From Leptodactylus fallax (Eukaryota; Chordata; Amphibia; Anura; Leptodactylidae): a DNA stretch of 64,000 nucleotides. The notes beneath the pieces were generated by a model, which searched no databases, had not been told where the DNA came from, and saw only the letters and a list, made by a program, of their open reading frames with translations. This document shows positions 12,948 to 23,708 of this stretch, one piece after another (the first letter of the stretch is position 1; the number at the start of each line of letters is the position of its first letter). The stretch lies in assembly GCA_947044405.1 (NCBI GenBank), contig CAMRHE010000011.1, forward strand, positions 8,868,001-8,932,000, in the 5' to 3' direction. A program made the position numbers and the translations under genes.

Positions 12948-13205
12948 ATGAATACGCAGCTGATGGTGAAAGGTGAAAATGACAATTTATCCAGGAATAC
13001 GACATTTCAGTGCGTAATATGTTGTGCCCGGCTTGTATCAGAGATGAACGCTCCAAAAGCTGTTGTGCCCGGGATCCCCGCTCACCAGTTTTTGGAGTGT
13101 GTGTCTGTGCAGACATAAGCTGGGCACAACATATTGGGCACTGAAATGGCGTATCTATAGAAAAATTTCATTTTTAACTTTTCATTATCAGCTGCGCATT
13201 CATTT
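12948..13205. repeat. Palindromic segment between array units
   Basis: AATGAATACGCAGCTGATGG...ACATTTCAGTGC...AATATGTTGTGCCC on the left is answered by GGGCACAACATATTGGGCAC...AATGGCGTAT...TCATTATCAGCTGCGCATTC on the right. The arms are about 85-110 bp around a 60-bp centre. Confidence 0.75.
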
Positions 13206-16154
13206 TTGGAAATTAAAAGAATGCAACACTTAAGGGTTAATAATGCTCGCTACCCGACTTGATAAATCCCTTGAAGGGTGTAGTTTCCAAAATGGGGTGA
13301 CATGTCTGCGGATTCCACTTTACTGGCAATTCATGGGCTCTGCAAAAGTGGCATGGTGTCCAAAAAGCAAACTGTGCTCCAACAACCAAAATACCGCTCT
13401 TTCCCTTCTGTGCCTGGCTGTGCCCAAACAGCAGTTTATACCCACATATAGCATTGTTAAGTATGTTGTCCTGGGTACAACAGTGTCATACATGTGGGCA
13501 TAAACTGCCATTTGGGCACACAGCAGGGCGCAAATGTGAAGGAGCACTATGTGCTTTTGGAGCGCATATTTAGATTGTTGTTTTTTTGGACGCCGTGTCA
13601 CATTTGCAGAGACCCTAAAATTGCCCCTACAAAATGGGGGTCACGTCTTGGGGAATTCCAATTTACTGGCACCTCCAGGGCTCTACAAAAACAACATGGC
13701 AACGAGAAAGTCCCTCTAAATCTGTACTCCAAAAGCTAAAAAAACACAGTGCTCCTTCCCTTCTGAGCCCTGCTGTGTGCCCAAGCAGCAGTTTATACCC
13801 ACATATTTAATTTTTTTGTCCCCGGAATAGCCCACTTAATAGTTTTAGGAGTGCATGTCTCTGATGCCACAAAGTGGCCGCAAAATATTAGGCACTGAAA
13901 TTGGATATTTCTTTAAAAACTTTAATTTTCACTTTGTACATTAATTTTTAGGCTCAAAATCATAATATCCCTTGATACATTCCTTGAGGGGTGTAGTTTC
14001 TAAAATGGGGTCACTTTTAGGTGGTTTCCATTGTACTGGTACTTTAGGGGCTCTGCAAATGCGACATGGCACCTAAAAACTATTCCAGCCACATCTGCCC
14101 TCCAAAAGCCAAACAACGCTCTTTCCATTCTGAGCCCCACCATGTACCGATACAGCAGATTACAACCACATATGGGGCATTTCTGTGTTCAGAAGAAATT
14201 GTGTAACAAACTGTGGGGTGTTTTTTTTTCTTTAACCACTTGCAAAAATTAAAAATATGTCGCTAAATGGACGGTTTATTGGAAAAACGTAATGCTCACT
14301 ATACCCCTAGATAAATTCTATGAGGGGTGTAGTTTTCAAAATGGGGTCACTTTTTGGGGGTTTGTATTGTATTGGTACTTTAGGGGCTCTGCAAATGCGA
14401 CATGGCACCCGAAAACTATTCCAGCAAAATCTGCCCTCCAAAAGCTAAATAGCGCTCTTTCCATTTTGAGCCCTGCCATGTACCTATGCAGCAGATTACA
14501 ACCACATATGGGGCATTTCTGTGTTCAGGAGAAATTGTGTAACGAACTTTGGGGAGCTTTTTCTCCTTTGTCCTCTTGTGAAAATGAAAAATTTGGGGCT
14601 AAATTGACGGTTTATTGGAAAAAAAGTAATTTTTCATTTTAATGTCCCAATGTTAACAAAATTTGTGAAACAGCTGTAGGGTCAAAATGCTCACTATACC
14701 CCTTGATATGTTCTGAGAGGGGTGTGGTTTCCAAAATGAGGTCACTTTTAGGGGACTTCCACTGTATTGGTACTTTGGGGGCTCTGCAAATGCGACATGG
14801 CACCTGAAAACTATTCCACCAAAATCTGCCTTCCAAAAGCCAAATAGCGCTCTTTCCATTCTGAGCCCTGCCATGTACCCATACAGCAGATTACGACCAC
14901 ATATGGGGTATTGCCGTGTTCAGGAGCAACTGTTTTGCAAACTGTGTGGTGCTTTTTCTCCTTTAACCCCTTGTGAAAATGAAAACTTTGGGGATAAAGT
15001 GACATTTTAGTAATGTTTCATTTATACATCCCAGTGTTAGCAAAATCTGTGAAACGGCTGTAAGGTAAAAATGCTCACTATACCCCTTGATGAATTCTGT
15101 GAGGGGTGTAGTTTCCAAAATGAGGTCACTTTTTGGGGTTTTCCTTTGTATTGGTACTCTAGGGGCTTTGCAAATGAGACATGGCACCCGAAAACTATTT
15201 CAGCAAAATCTGCTTTTCAGATGCCCAGTGTCACTCCTTCCCTTCCGTGCGCTGCCATTCGCCCAAACATCAGTTTACACCCACTTGTGGGGTATTTCCG
15301 TGCTCGGGAGAAATTGCATAACAAACTGTGAGATGCATTTTCCCCTTTAACCCTTTGTGAATGTGTTAATTTTAGGGCTAAATTAAGGAATTAGTGGGAA
15401 AAAATTAAATGTCTAAATTTCACCTCCATATTGTTTTAATTCCAGTGAAATGCTTAAAGGGTTAACAAACTTCCCAAATGTTATTTTGAATTATTTGAGG
15501 GGTGCAGTTTTGAAAATGGGGTCATTTATGGGGGTTTCTAATATATAGGCCATTATAATCCTCTTCAGAACTGAAGTGGTCCCTAAAAAATTAGTTTGGG
15601 AAATTTTCTTGTAAATCTGGAAAATCGCTGTTACACTTGTAAGCTTTATAACATCCAAAATAAATTACAGGACGATTAAAAGATGATGCCGATATATAGC
15701 AGAGATATGGTAGATAATATGTATTAATGTATTTGGGTGGTATGACTATCTGTCTGAAAAGCAGAGCATTTCACATTTTGAAAATTGCGATTTTTTTTTT
15801 CCAAATTTCCATCAAATTTCCTTTTTTTTTATAAATAAATACAAAAATATTCATTAGTGTTTACCACTAACATGAAGTATAATGTGTCATGAAAAAACAA
15901 TCTCAAAATCACTTGTGTAAGTTAAGTCGTCTCAAAGTTATTGCCATATAAAGTGACACATGTCAGTTTTGAAAAACGAGGACTGTTGCTTAACGCATTT
16001 TTGGGCTCGGTCTTGAAGGGGTTAATGTATATTCCATAAAAACCCTTTTATGAATATTTTTATAAGCCAATGCCTTGCCTATTTATATGTGTATAAATTC
16101 CCTTGCTATACTAGAAACCAGAAAAATATTATGGGTTATGGGTTCTAGATTTTG

Positions 16155-16348
16155 TTAAGTTGATCTAGGGTTTTATACTGATTGCCAGTCAGGAAGGAAT
16201 TTTTTCCCCTGACATCGGGCAATTGGCATAAGCCTTGTGGGTTTTTTTTTTCCTCCCTCTGGATCAACACTGTAGGTTTATAGGTTGGACTTGATGGACC
16301 TGTGTCTTCATCCAACCTCATCTAATACGTAACTATGTAACTATGTAT
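16155..16348 (+). mobile_element. CR1 LINE 3' end
   Basis: The segment has the form of a CR1 3' untranslated tail: CAGGAAGGAATTTTTTCCCC, CTCTGGATCAACACTGTAGG, then GGTTGGACTTGATGGACC and a closing octamer-like repeat ACTATGTAACTATGTA. No coding part remains, as expected for a strongly 5'-truncated insertion. Confidence 0.7.
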
Positions 16349-17509
16349 AGGATGGTTTTTTTTTTATCATAATGGGAAATGTATTTTTGTATTTCATACA
16401 TTAATATAAACAAGTTTTTCCGGGTGCTTAATTACCCTTGAAAATAGAATCCTCAATAGTCGTAGAATACAGAAAAATCCTGCTTAGCCTTGTGGATCCT
16501 GAACTGTAACACAATAATTTAACTATGAGTTAGGGACTGCTGGCAGTTCTAATATAAGTTAATTTAGATCAACTGTCTTGCTGCAGAGGAATGATTTACA
16601 ATTATGAATCTGTTTTATTTTATTTTTCTACATTTTTCTTTTACTATTTAAAAATTTAAGTATGCATTTCTTTTTGAGAAAAAAAACATACAATAAAGGT
16701 ATTCTGCATGGAAATGGGTATTTGTTTAGAAGTAAAGATAATTTACTTGTTTGTGATACTTAATTGCATATTTGCATATACACACAGCCTCTGGTTTACA
16801 TTATTTCCCTTAACTTGAAACTTGTTTTTCTCACTCCTTTATATGGGAATTAAGATCAATTATAAAAATCAATTATATTATTCCCAGGTAATCATAACAA
16901 TAGGCAAACACACAGTATCATGGTAAATGCCTAAAATAAATAAATTCTATTCTTAGTTGATTTCAATTCAGTTTAACAGGTGTACTTGAATTGTAAGTCT
17001 TTTAGGTTATTTATGTATTCATAAATCACTGGCTTACTAAACCTATTTTCTAGACACTGTATATAAGTGTTGAAACTTGTTTAATTTTTCAATGAAATAG
17101 GCAAAATAATATTGCATTTTGAAGCCTGTCAGTCTATGTGAGTTTTCACAAAAAGTTGTGTATGTACTGGAGTAATATCAATATGACTGACAAGTATTTA
17201 ACCCGTAAGTTGTATCTTCAGCAAATTTAGGCTAATTGCACACAACTGTTGAACAGCACAGCCAGTGCACATGTGGCTTCCTGCAATTTAACAGTATTGT
17301 AAACCGCAAGCCAATACAGGCCTGCGGTTTACAAGATGCTGAGACCACAGACGGATGTTCTGCTACTCAGCACGGGCAGCGCAATGACGTCACAACATCG
17401 CGCTGCCTGCGCTCAGACACAGATGTCCTGTGTGTGGACCGGGAGGAAATGGCAGCTCCATTCATCAGCATCGCAGGTAGGTGAGTATGACTTTTTTTTG
17501 TGGGTATAT
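16349..17509. other. Intergenic with a short repeat shared with 32353-32440
   Basis: Mostly AT-rich unique-looking sequence. Bases 17150-17230 (ATGACTGACAAGTATTTAACC) recur in diverged form at 32383-32405. A hairpin GTAAACCGCA/TGCGGTTTAC lies at 17298-17332. A small open frame at 17236-17484 shows no family resemblance. Confidence 0.5.
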
Positions 17510-17515
17510 TAATAG

Positions 17516-18528
17516 CATAGCTCCCAGTGGGGGAGTCCCGAATAGCTTACAGTTTGTCCCGCTATGTCCCTGAAGTGTTTTGCTGTTAACAATCTTTATT
17601 AGGGTAATGTAAAGGGTAGATGCTAAATCCTAGTGGGTAAAGCACATTTGAAGACGTCATGACCATGTGATCAGACTCTTGTGTGGGTGGAGCTATTCTG
17701 GATACTGCGGGAAAGACTGTGATGATACAGAGAAAGCTGGAAACAGAGAGTGATCAAAGAGACAGAATGTGTGAGCAAGAGGGGGAAACTGGGGGCAGAT
17801 GTAGGGGCCAGTTAAACTGAAGGCAGATGAAGGAGGCAATTAAACTGCTGGCAGATAAAGGGGGACATTAAGCTGGTGGTAGATGGAGGGGGCAATTAAA
17901 CTGTGGGCAGATGAAGGGGGGTATTAAGCTGGTGACAGATGAAGGGGGAAATTAAATTGGTGGCAGATAAAGGGGGATATTTAACTGAGGGCTGATGAAG
18001 GGGGCATTAAGCTGGTGACAGATGAAGGGGGAAATTAAGATGGTGGCAGATAAAGGGGGACATTAATCTGGGGGAGCACATGGAGGGTGACATTAAATTG
18101 GGGGCAACTGGAGGAGGACATTAAACCGTGGGGGGTAGCTGGAGGGGGACATGTCTGCCTCTAGTTGCCCCCAGTTTAATGTCCCCCTCAAACTACCCCC
18201 ACTGTTTAATGTCACCCTCCAACTTCCCCATAGTTTAATGTCCCCCTCCAGCTGCCCCAGTTTAATGTCCCCCTCTAGTTTCCACTAGTTTAAACTGGGG
18301 CACGATTAGAGGGACTTAATACGGTGGGGCAATTGGAGAACATTATAATGTGGGGGCATATAATGTTAGGGTTACTGTAGGAGCATTATACTGTGTGGGG
18401 GCACATGGAAAAATAGATTAGAATGGGCGAACTCAACGTAGAAGTGGGTGGAGTTAAATTTGCCGCGGCGCGCATAGCACGCCGTATATTTTGTCCCTCT
18501 TTCTGTCCTCTGAAAGTTGGAAGGTATG
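17516..18528. mobile_element. 1.0-kb non-autonomous DNA element with internal minisatellite
   Basis: The left end is CATAGCTCCCAGTGGGGGAG and the right end, read inward, is CATACCTTCCAACTTTCAG, giving a 9- to 11-bp imperfect inverted end. TAATAG flanks both sides (17510-17515 and 18529-18534). The right 110 bp (AGGGACAAAATATACGGCG read on the minus strand) resemble the terminal module of a common frog repeat. The superfamily is not clear. Confidence 0.6.
17790..18290. repeat. Degenerate minisatellite, direct then inverted
   Basis: Units of about 30-36 bp (GGCAGATGAAGGGGGAAATT, variants with GACATTAAGCTGGTG) repeat in tandem to about 18150. The same motif then appears reversed (CCCCCAGTTTAATGTCCCCC) to 18290, so the array folds on itself. 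Confidence 0.8.
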
Positions 18529-18830
18529 TAATAGTATAAGGGGTGGATAGGAGGGGGAAATATAACTATAAAGGGAGGATTCATTAGGGGGCATTATGAC
18601 GATGGGGGGTCATTTATATAAGGGTTATTACAGGGTATTATGAATACAAGTGGGGAGGTTATTTATATAAGGGTCCATTAGGGGGCATCATTTGTGTTAG
18701 GAGGCATTATGAACATAAGGGGGTGGTCATTGATATAAGGGGTCATTAGAGGTGCAGTATTTATGTCAGGGGGAATCAGGGGCATAATATGAGGGTCAAT
18801 TAATTTAACTAAAGTTGCACTTGGGCTTCA
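18529..18830. repeat. G-rich degenerate tandem sequence
   Basis: Loose repeats of GGGGGCATTATGA and GGTCATTTATATAAGGG, without a constant period. No gene. Confidence 0.6.
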
Positions 18831-19365
18831 TTAAGGCTAAGGCCCCACATACCAGGCTGCAGCAAAAAAAAAAAAAAAAAAAAACGCTGCAGGAAAAACC
18901 GCGGCGGTAACATGTGGTTTTTCCCGCAGTGCTTTTCACAGAAGGTCCGCAGAGGATTCCCCTGTGGACTTTCTGTTTTTAATACACCTATACAGAAACC
19001 GCCAGCATTTCCATAGGTATAATTGACATGCTTCAATTTCCAAAACCGCAATGTTTTTGGAAATCGCAGTGTATCTGCTGCACATATTTTTCCGCAATAT
19101 GTGGATGGGATTTGCTAGAATACCACGTTTTTTTTTTTGTGGGTTTTCGCCACATGGGGCCTCCACCCATCCCCACTTTGCAGTAAAATATGCGCAGCGG
19201 ATACGCTGTGATTTCCAAAACAGTCGCAGTTTTGGAAATCACAGCATGTCAGTTATACCTACGGAAATGCCAATGGTTTCCTTATAGATATAATTGAAGC
19301 AGAAAGTCCGCAGAGGAAAGCTCTGCAAACAGTCTGTGCAAAGTGCAGCAGGAAAAACCGCTAAT
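18831..19365. mobile_element. MITE family A (GGCTAAGGCCCCAC ends), copy 1
   Basis: Begins TTAAGGCTAAGGCCCCACAT and contains the family landmarks CTGCAGGAAAAACCG, TTTTCACAGAAGGTCCGCAG, CCATAGGTATAATTGACATG and an inverted second half with GTTATACCTACGGAAATGCC. A 21-base A run interrupts it near 18865. Related pieces lie at 23476, 23709, 32262 and 34856. No coding capacity. Confidence 0.75.
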
Positions 19366-19599
19366 AATAAGAGGAGCTAAAGATGTCTGTGTTGCAAACT
19401 TTACAGAGCCTGGAAGAAGTGGTCATGGCCGTCCAAATGAAAGAAATGGGGAATGTGAACAATTAGTCAGAGACGTCACCTGTAAGTCACTAAATGTTAT
19501 TGCCCTGTATTCACCTAAATAGTCTGCAGAGCTCTGTGTAGAGCCGCTATATACCACTATACGCTCACCCTATACTGATAGTATCGGTATACGAAAATG

Positions 19600-19673
19600 T
19601 CAAAGTTGGGGGCCCACTTGGACATGTTCGCCCCCCCTGTGCTGAACCCCTAGCTGCGCCTCTGCTTGAAATA
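19600..19673 (-). mobile_element. Possible hAT-type terminus
   Basis: Read on the minus strand from 19673 the sequence is CAGAGGCGCAGCTAGGGGTT, then a G run and GGGCCCCCAACTTTG. CAGRGGCG starts are common for hAT-type non-autonomous elements. The partner end and the 8-bp duplication were not found. Confidence 0.35.
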
Positions 19674-20092
19674 CATGGGTGTGTGCGTGGGCCAACAGAA
19701 ATAAATGGATAGCACACTGATCTAACACACGGTTTTGTGCAAAGGGCCACATAGCGAAGTGCAGCTAAAAAACGGTGTGGAAAAAAGCATTCTGGAAACG
19801 CATTGTTTTTTCTGCAGCATTTTTCACAGAAAGTGCCAGTATAAGCAGTGTTGAACCTTGCCTCTTTGCTGCCTGAGGTGGACTAACGAAAGACCCCCCC
19901 CCCCCCCCAAAATAAAAAATATATAAAATTGTGTTTACATGCTGTTAGCGTCACACGCTGTTATTGTAATACAATAAACATACACAAACATATGAAGCAG
20001 TTTTTAAGAATTCTTCTTACTGCATTACTTCAGTATCAGATCAACAACACGGCATTAACAATGAAAGTAACTTCACACATCTTCTGCTTAGT

Positions 20093-20220
20093 GGATGGAC
20101 GAGCCCACGTGGCCCCCATTCTCTATAATAGGAGCGCCGCAGATAGCTGAGTACTGGACTTCGGCTATCTTTGGCATTCCCATCAAAGTGAATGAGAGCC
20201 ACGTGGGTTCGTCCCATCCA
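20093..20220. repeat. Imperfect hairpin MITE core
   Basis: GGATGGACGAGCCCACGTGG at 20093 is answered by CCACGTGGGTTCGTCCCATCC ending near 20220, around a core that itself is partly palindromic (GATAGC...GCTATC). Confidence 0.65.
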
Positions 20221-20695
20221 CCAAGCGACACACCTATATATATGGCTGCGGTCAGGCTGAATTCCCACCCAGTGGGGGGAAAAAACCCAATTCTCAGGCT
20301 CAGTGAGGGTCTCAGCAGACAGACCCCCATCAATCAGGTATTTATCCTCTATCATTTAGGTGAATACAGTGCAGTAACATTTTGTGACTTACAGGTGACG
20401 TCTCTGACTAATCGGTCACATTTCCCTTCTCTTCCCTTTGGACCGCCATGACCACTTCTTCCAGCTGTGACTTGTCTCTGTAAAGTTTACAACACAGACA
20501 TCTTTGGCTCCTCAATTTTCCAGGCAGCTGACCCACATTGTCCTCACCTGCACACCCATCCTGCTGCTACCCCAATTCTAAAATATATGATATAACCCCC
20601 CATAATGAATAACTCCCAAGTGCATCTTTATAATAATAATGTCCGTGTGTACCCTGTATAAATAGTGCCCCTTATTAATAATGTCCCAGGTGTTA

Positions 20696-21030
20696 ACTAA
20701 TTAAAAGGTTTTCCAGCTCATTAATAAACTAATCAGTGGGGCTCAAAAACCCAGGACCCCCACTGATCAGCTGTTTGAATGAACCGTTGTACCTGTGTAA
20801 GTGCCGTGACTGCTTCTCTGTTTACATAGTGTCATTCATCTCATAGGGGCCATGTAATGTAACTACAGCCTTGTCCTATACATGTCTATGTGACAAGACT
20901 GTAATTACATCACACGGTCATTATAAACAGACAGCGTGTGATATAAAAAGGCACCATAGCCCCCCCATACAACTGATCAGAGGTGGGGTCCACTGATCAG
21001 AGGTGGGGTCCACTGATCTCTTATTGATAA
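20696..21030. repeat. MITE-like dispersed repeat
   Basis: Contains AGGTTTTCCAGCTCATTAAT, AGTGGGGCTCAAAAACCCAGGA and CCCCCACTGATCAGCTGTTT, landmarks of a repeat frequent in frogs, and an 18-bp direct duplication (CACTGATCAGAGGTGGGGTC twice, 20980-21015). Confidence 0.5.
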
Positions 21031-21039
21031 TAAGAATAT

Positions 21040-21560
21040 CAATTATGGCCCACAGCGGCCCCTGCACACAGTATTACATGGTATTATGCCCCGCAGCGGC
21101 CCCTGCAAAGGGTATTATGCCCCGCAGTGGCCCCTGCACACGGTATTATGCCCCGCAGAGGCCCCTGCATAGGGTATTATGCCCCGCAGTGGCCCCTGCA
21201 CACGGTATTATGCCCCGCAGAGGCCCCTGCACACGGTATTATGCCCCGCAGTGGCCTCTGCACATGGTATTATGCTCCATAGTGGCCCCTGCACACGGTA
21301 TTATGCCTCATAGTGGCCCCTGCACACGGTATTATGCCCCACAGTGGCCCCTCCACACGGTATTATGCTCCATAGTGGCCCCTGCACTCGGTATTATGCT
21401 CCATAGTGGCCCCTGCACACAATATTATGCCCCACAGTGGCCCCTGCACACAGTATTATGCTCCAAAGTGGCCCGTGCACATGGTATTTTTCCTTATAGT
21501 GGTCCCTGCACTCGGTATTATGCTCCATAGTGGCCGCTGCACTCGGTATTATGCTCCATA
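21040..21560 (+). repeat. 31-bp minisatellite, about 17 copies
   Basis: The unit is TATTATGCCCCGCAGTGG followed by CCCCTGCACACGG. Because 31 is not a multiple of 3, an open frame through the array cycles through three peptide versions every 93 bases. The long open frame at 21003-21530 is therefore a product of the array and not a gene. Confidence 0.9.
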
Positions 21561-21577
21561 GTAACCCACCCATGAAC

Positions 21578-21880
21578 TATTATTATACTCTGGGGTGTTT
21601 TCAGACCCCAGAGTATAATAATCGGAGACCAAGGCGGTGACAAACATAAAAATCAGTGTTACTTACCTGGGCTCTGCTTCGCTCCCTGCTTTCGGCCCTC
21701 TTCAATGTCGCACAGACCGGCGTCGCAACATAATGACGTCGATCTGGCTCACGTGACGCCTTGGACGTCACCAAAGAAGGCCAAAGCCTGCTGAGAGTAA
21801 CATCTGATCGCCGGAGAGGTGAGTAACAATGGTTTTTATGTTTATCACCTCTGAAAAGACCCCGGAATATAATAATAGTA
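21578..21880. repeat. MITE family B with palindromic cap
   Basis: ATTATTATACTCTGGGG (21578) and its complement (to 21624) form a hairpin. A third copy of the motif (GACCCCGGAATATAATAAT) closes the segment near 21880. The same roughly 40-bp hairpin recurs at 38319-38357 and 61857-61897. Confidence 0.65.
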
Positions 21881-21999
21881 GAATTTGGCCTCACTTACCG
21901 ATTCCTGCTGCCACTCACAGCCGCTTCTGCTCCCCCCTTCTGCGTCCGATAGCAGAAGGGGAAGCGGGGGCGGCCACAACAGGCGCGGGGATCGATAAG

Positions 22000-22050
22000 T
22001 AAATAGGCCGTTACCTGCTGGAGTATCTCCAGCAGGTTACGGCCTATTTA
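22000..22050. repeat. 23-bp stem hairpin
   Basis: TAAATAGGCCGTTACCTGC.. (22000-22022) pairs with 22028-22050 with one mismatch around the loop GTATC. A looser hairpin (AACCAGCCCAGGACA/TGTCCTGGGCTGGTT) follows at 22197-22261. Confidence 0.85.
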
Positions 22051-22189
22051 TATATAAAAAAAAAAGTTATTGTCACCTACCTGCGATGCCTTGATGCAGC
22101 CGCCTCCTCTTCTTGTCCGCGACGTCAGCGTGTCAGCGTAGGAGGCGCGATGATGTCATTGTATTGCCGCCTGCGCTGACATGCAGAGG

Positions 22190-22362
22190 TCTCATAAACC
22201 AGCCCAGGACATGTATCGCGCAGCTTTGTTTTTTTTAAAGCGGCCTGTCCTGGGCTGGTTTACATTAAATAAATAGTAAAAATGCCGCCCCCCAGACAGT
22301 GACGGACAGTGCCGCCTGAGGCGGCCGCCTCACTTCGCCTCATTAGCGGTGCGCCCCTGAGT
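22190..22362 (-). repeat. Dispersed repeat ending in CAGGGGCGCACC (copy 1)
   Basis: Holds the AACCAGCCCAGGACA hairpin and then CGCCTGAGGCGGCCGCCTCA and TAGCGGTGCGCCCCTG. On the minus strand the terminus reads CAGGGGCGCACCGC, like a hAT end. Copy 2 is at 23285-23452. Confidence 0.6.
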
Positions 22363-22487
22363 TTGAGCAGCAGTGTACTAAGGTTATATGGGCCTGGCAT
22401 GAGCTACCCTTACAGTGCTGGGCACATAATCCCTGCTCCGTATGACAGAGGATATTCTTTGCTTGGAGGCTTTTTCTGCCAACGCCC

Positions 22488-22795
22488 CTCCCCCCCGCGA
22501 CACCCAACATCCACCGCACCGTTAACAACCACTGTTCCCCAAACTTTGCCTCACCTGCACCCCACAACACCCAACATCCACCACACCCCAAACTTTGCCT
22601 CACCCGCCCCCCCCCTGCGACACCCAACATCCACCGCACCCCAAACCTTGTCTCACCTGTCCCCCCTGCGACACCCAACATCCACTGTTCCCCAAACCTT
22701 GCCTCACCTGCCCCCACCCCGCGACACCCAACATCCACCGCACCCCAAACCTTGCCTCACCCCGCCCCCCCCCGCGTCACCCAACCCGCCATCAT
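22488..22795 (+). repeat. C-rich minisatellite of about 60 bp, five copies
   Basis: Unit landmarks are GCGACACCCAACATCCACCG and CACCCCAAACCTTGCCTCAC. The open frames across it (22309-22887, 22595-22831 and the opposite strand) contain the same peptide in tandem and are not genes. Confidence 0.85.
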
Positions 22796-22992
22796 CATCA
22801 ATCTGGTATTTATCCTCTATCCTATGGATAGGGGATAAATACTTAGAAAAGCAATATTTATCTAATAGGAAACACTTACCTCAGTAGTGCTTCTGAGAGC
22901 AGGGACACCTTAGGAGACCGCGCAGGAGCCACTGTGTGTCTTATCACGTCAAGTCACGTCACGTGATGCACGCAGCCAAGCGTGGGTGTGGG

Positions 22993-23184
22993 CGGGGGCG
23001 GAGATCAAGGAGCAGGCTAAGTGAACGGGGGCGGAGGCAGAGAGCTAGGAGCAGGCTAAGTGAACGGGGGCGGAGGCGGAGAGATAGGAGCAGGCTAAGT
23101 GAACGGGGTCGGAGGCGGAGAGATAGGAGCAGGCTAAGTGAACGGGGGCGGAGGTGGAGAGCTAGGAGCAGGCTAAGTGAACGC
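22993..23184 (+). repeat. 39-bp minisatellite, five copies
   Basis: GGAGCAGGCTAAGTGAACGG starts units at 23009, 23048, 23087, 23126 and 23165. A 39-bp period is 13 codons, so both strands stay open with a 13-residue repeat (RSRLSERGRRRRD on plus). This is a repeat effect. Confidence 0.9.
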
Positions 23185-23284
23185 TTGAGGGTGGACCTCT
23201 GGAGCAGCGCTGCTGCCAATAAGTGAGTGTTGAAGCAGCGCTGTCTCTGCACGACCGCCCCGAGCTACCTCTCTCCTCCCCTGC

Positions 23285-23452
23285 CTAAAACGCTAAACCA
23301 GCCCAGGACAGGTCCCGCTCAGCATGTTTTTTAAAGCGGCCTGTCTTGGGCTGATTTAGGTCAATCAAAATGCCGCCCCCCCGAAACTGACAAGATAGCG
23401 CCGCCTGAGGCGGCCGCCTCACTTCGCCTCATTAGCGGTGCGCCCCTGAGTA
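23285..23452 (-). repeat. Dispersed repeat ending in CAGGGGCGCACC (copy 2)
   Basis: Matches 22190-22362 in order: AACCAGCCCAGGACA hairpin, GCCGCCTGAGGCGGCCGCCT, then GCGGTGCGCCCCTGAG. The two copies bracket the C-rich and 39-bp minisatellites. Confidence 0.6.
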
Positions 23453-23475
23453 TAAGTATATAGGTATAATAGGTA

Positions 23476-23663
23476 TAATAAATGCCATTTCCGCAGGTAT
23501 AGTTTACATGCTGTGATTTTCAAAAACACAGGCATTTTTGAAAACACAGCTTTTCCGCTGCAGATGTTTTTCTACAATGTGTGGATGGGATCAATCACAA
23601 TCCCATCCACTTTGCAGGTACTGTAAAACACTGTATTTTCACAACATGGGGGCCTGGCCTTAG
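23476..23663 (+). mobile_element. MITE family A, right-half fragment
   Basis: Contains TTTCCGCAGGTATAGTTTAC, GTGTGGATGGGATCAATCAC and AATCCCATCCACTTTGCAGG and closes with GGGGGCCTGGCCTTAG, the family right end in diverged form. Confidence 0.65.
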
Positions 23664-23708
23664 GTTGCTTTCACATCAAGGTTTTTACATCCATTTAGCA
23701 GATCCATT

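Larger units (their letters stand above)
12470..15420. repeat. Degenerate tandem array of 340-390 bp units
   Basis: A shared block (TACTGGTACTTTAGGGGCTC, then GCAAATGCGACATGGCACC) recurs in direct orientation near 12547, 13317, 13657, 14032, 14370, 14763 and 15148, each followed by a GCGCTCTTTCC-type block, an ACCACATATGGGG block and a TTTCTCCTTTAACC block. The last four units are the most alike. Spacing is 340-390 bp except across inverted units. Short open frames in the array (14031, 14292, 15071) are the same frame repeated and are not genes. Confidence 0.85.
10928..16021. mobile_element. 5.1-kb TTAA-flanked non-autonomous element (Kolobok- or piggyBac-like)
   Basis: TTAA flanks are at 10924-10927 and 16022-16025. 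The ends are short inverted repeats, CCCCTTCA and TGAAGGGG. The right 250 bp (CACTAACATGAAGTATAATG, AAAAACAATCTCAAAATCAC) resemble a terminal module that is abundant in anuran genomes. The interior has no coding frame. It holds a GC-rich hairpin cluster on the left and a tandem and inverted array on the right. TTAA duplications occur in both Kolobok and piggyBac superfamilies, and the short ends do not decide between them. Confidence 0.65.
19380..20505. repeat. Inverted pair of about 140 bp, 830 bp apart
   Basis: Bases 19380-19520 (AGATGTCTGTGTTGCAAACT ... GTCAGAGACGTCACCTGTAA ... TATTCACCTAA) recur as the reverse complement at about 20356-20500. The two arms differ at scattered positions. 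They probably mark the ends of one palindromic element whose centre holds the segments described next. Confidence 0.75.

Noticed and set aside
21003..21530. 175-codon open frame
   Set aside because: It is the 31-bp minisatellite read through three rotating phases; there is no protein signal.
22309..22887. 192-codon open frame and its antisense partner
   Set aside because: Driven by the C-rich tandem repeat; the peptide is the same unit repeated.
21040..23184. CRISPR-like regular repeats
   Set aside because: Units abut with no unique spacers, and the sequence is vertebrate.
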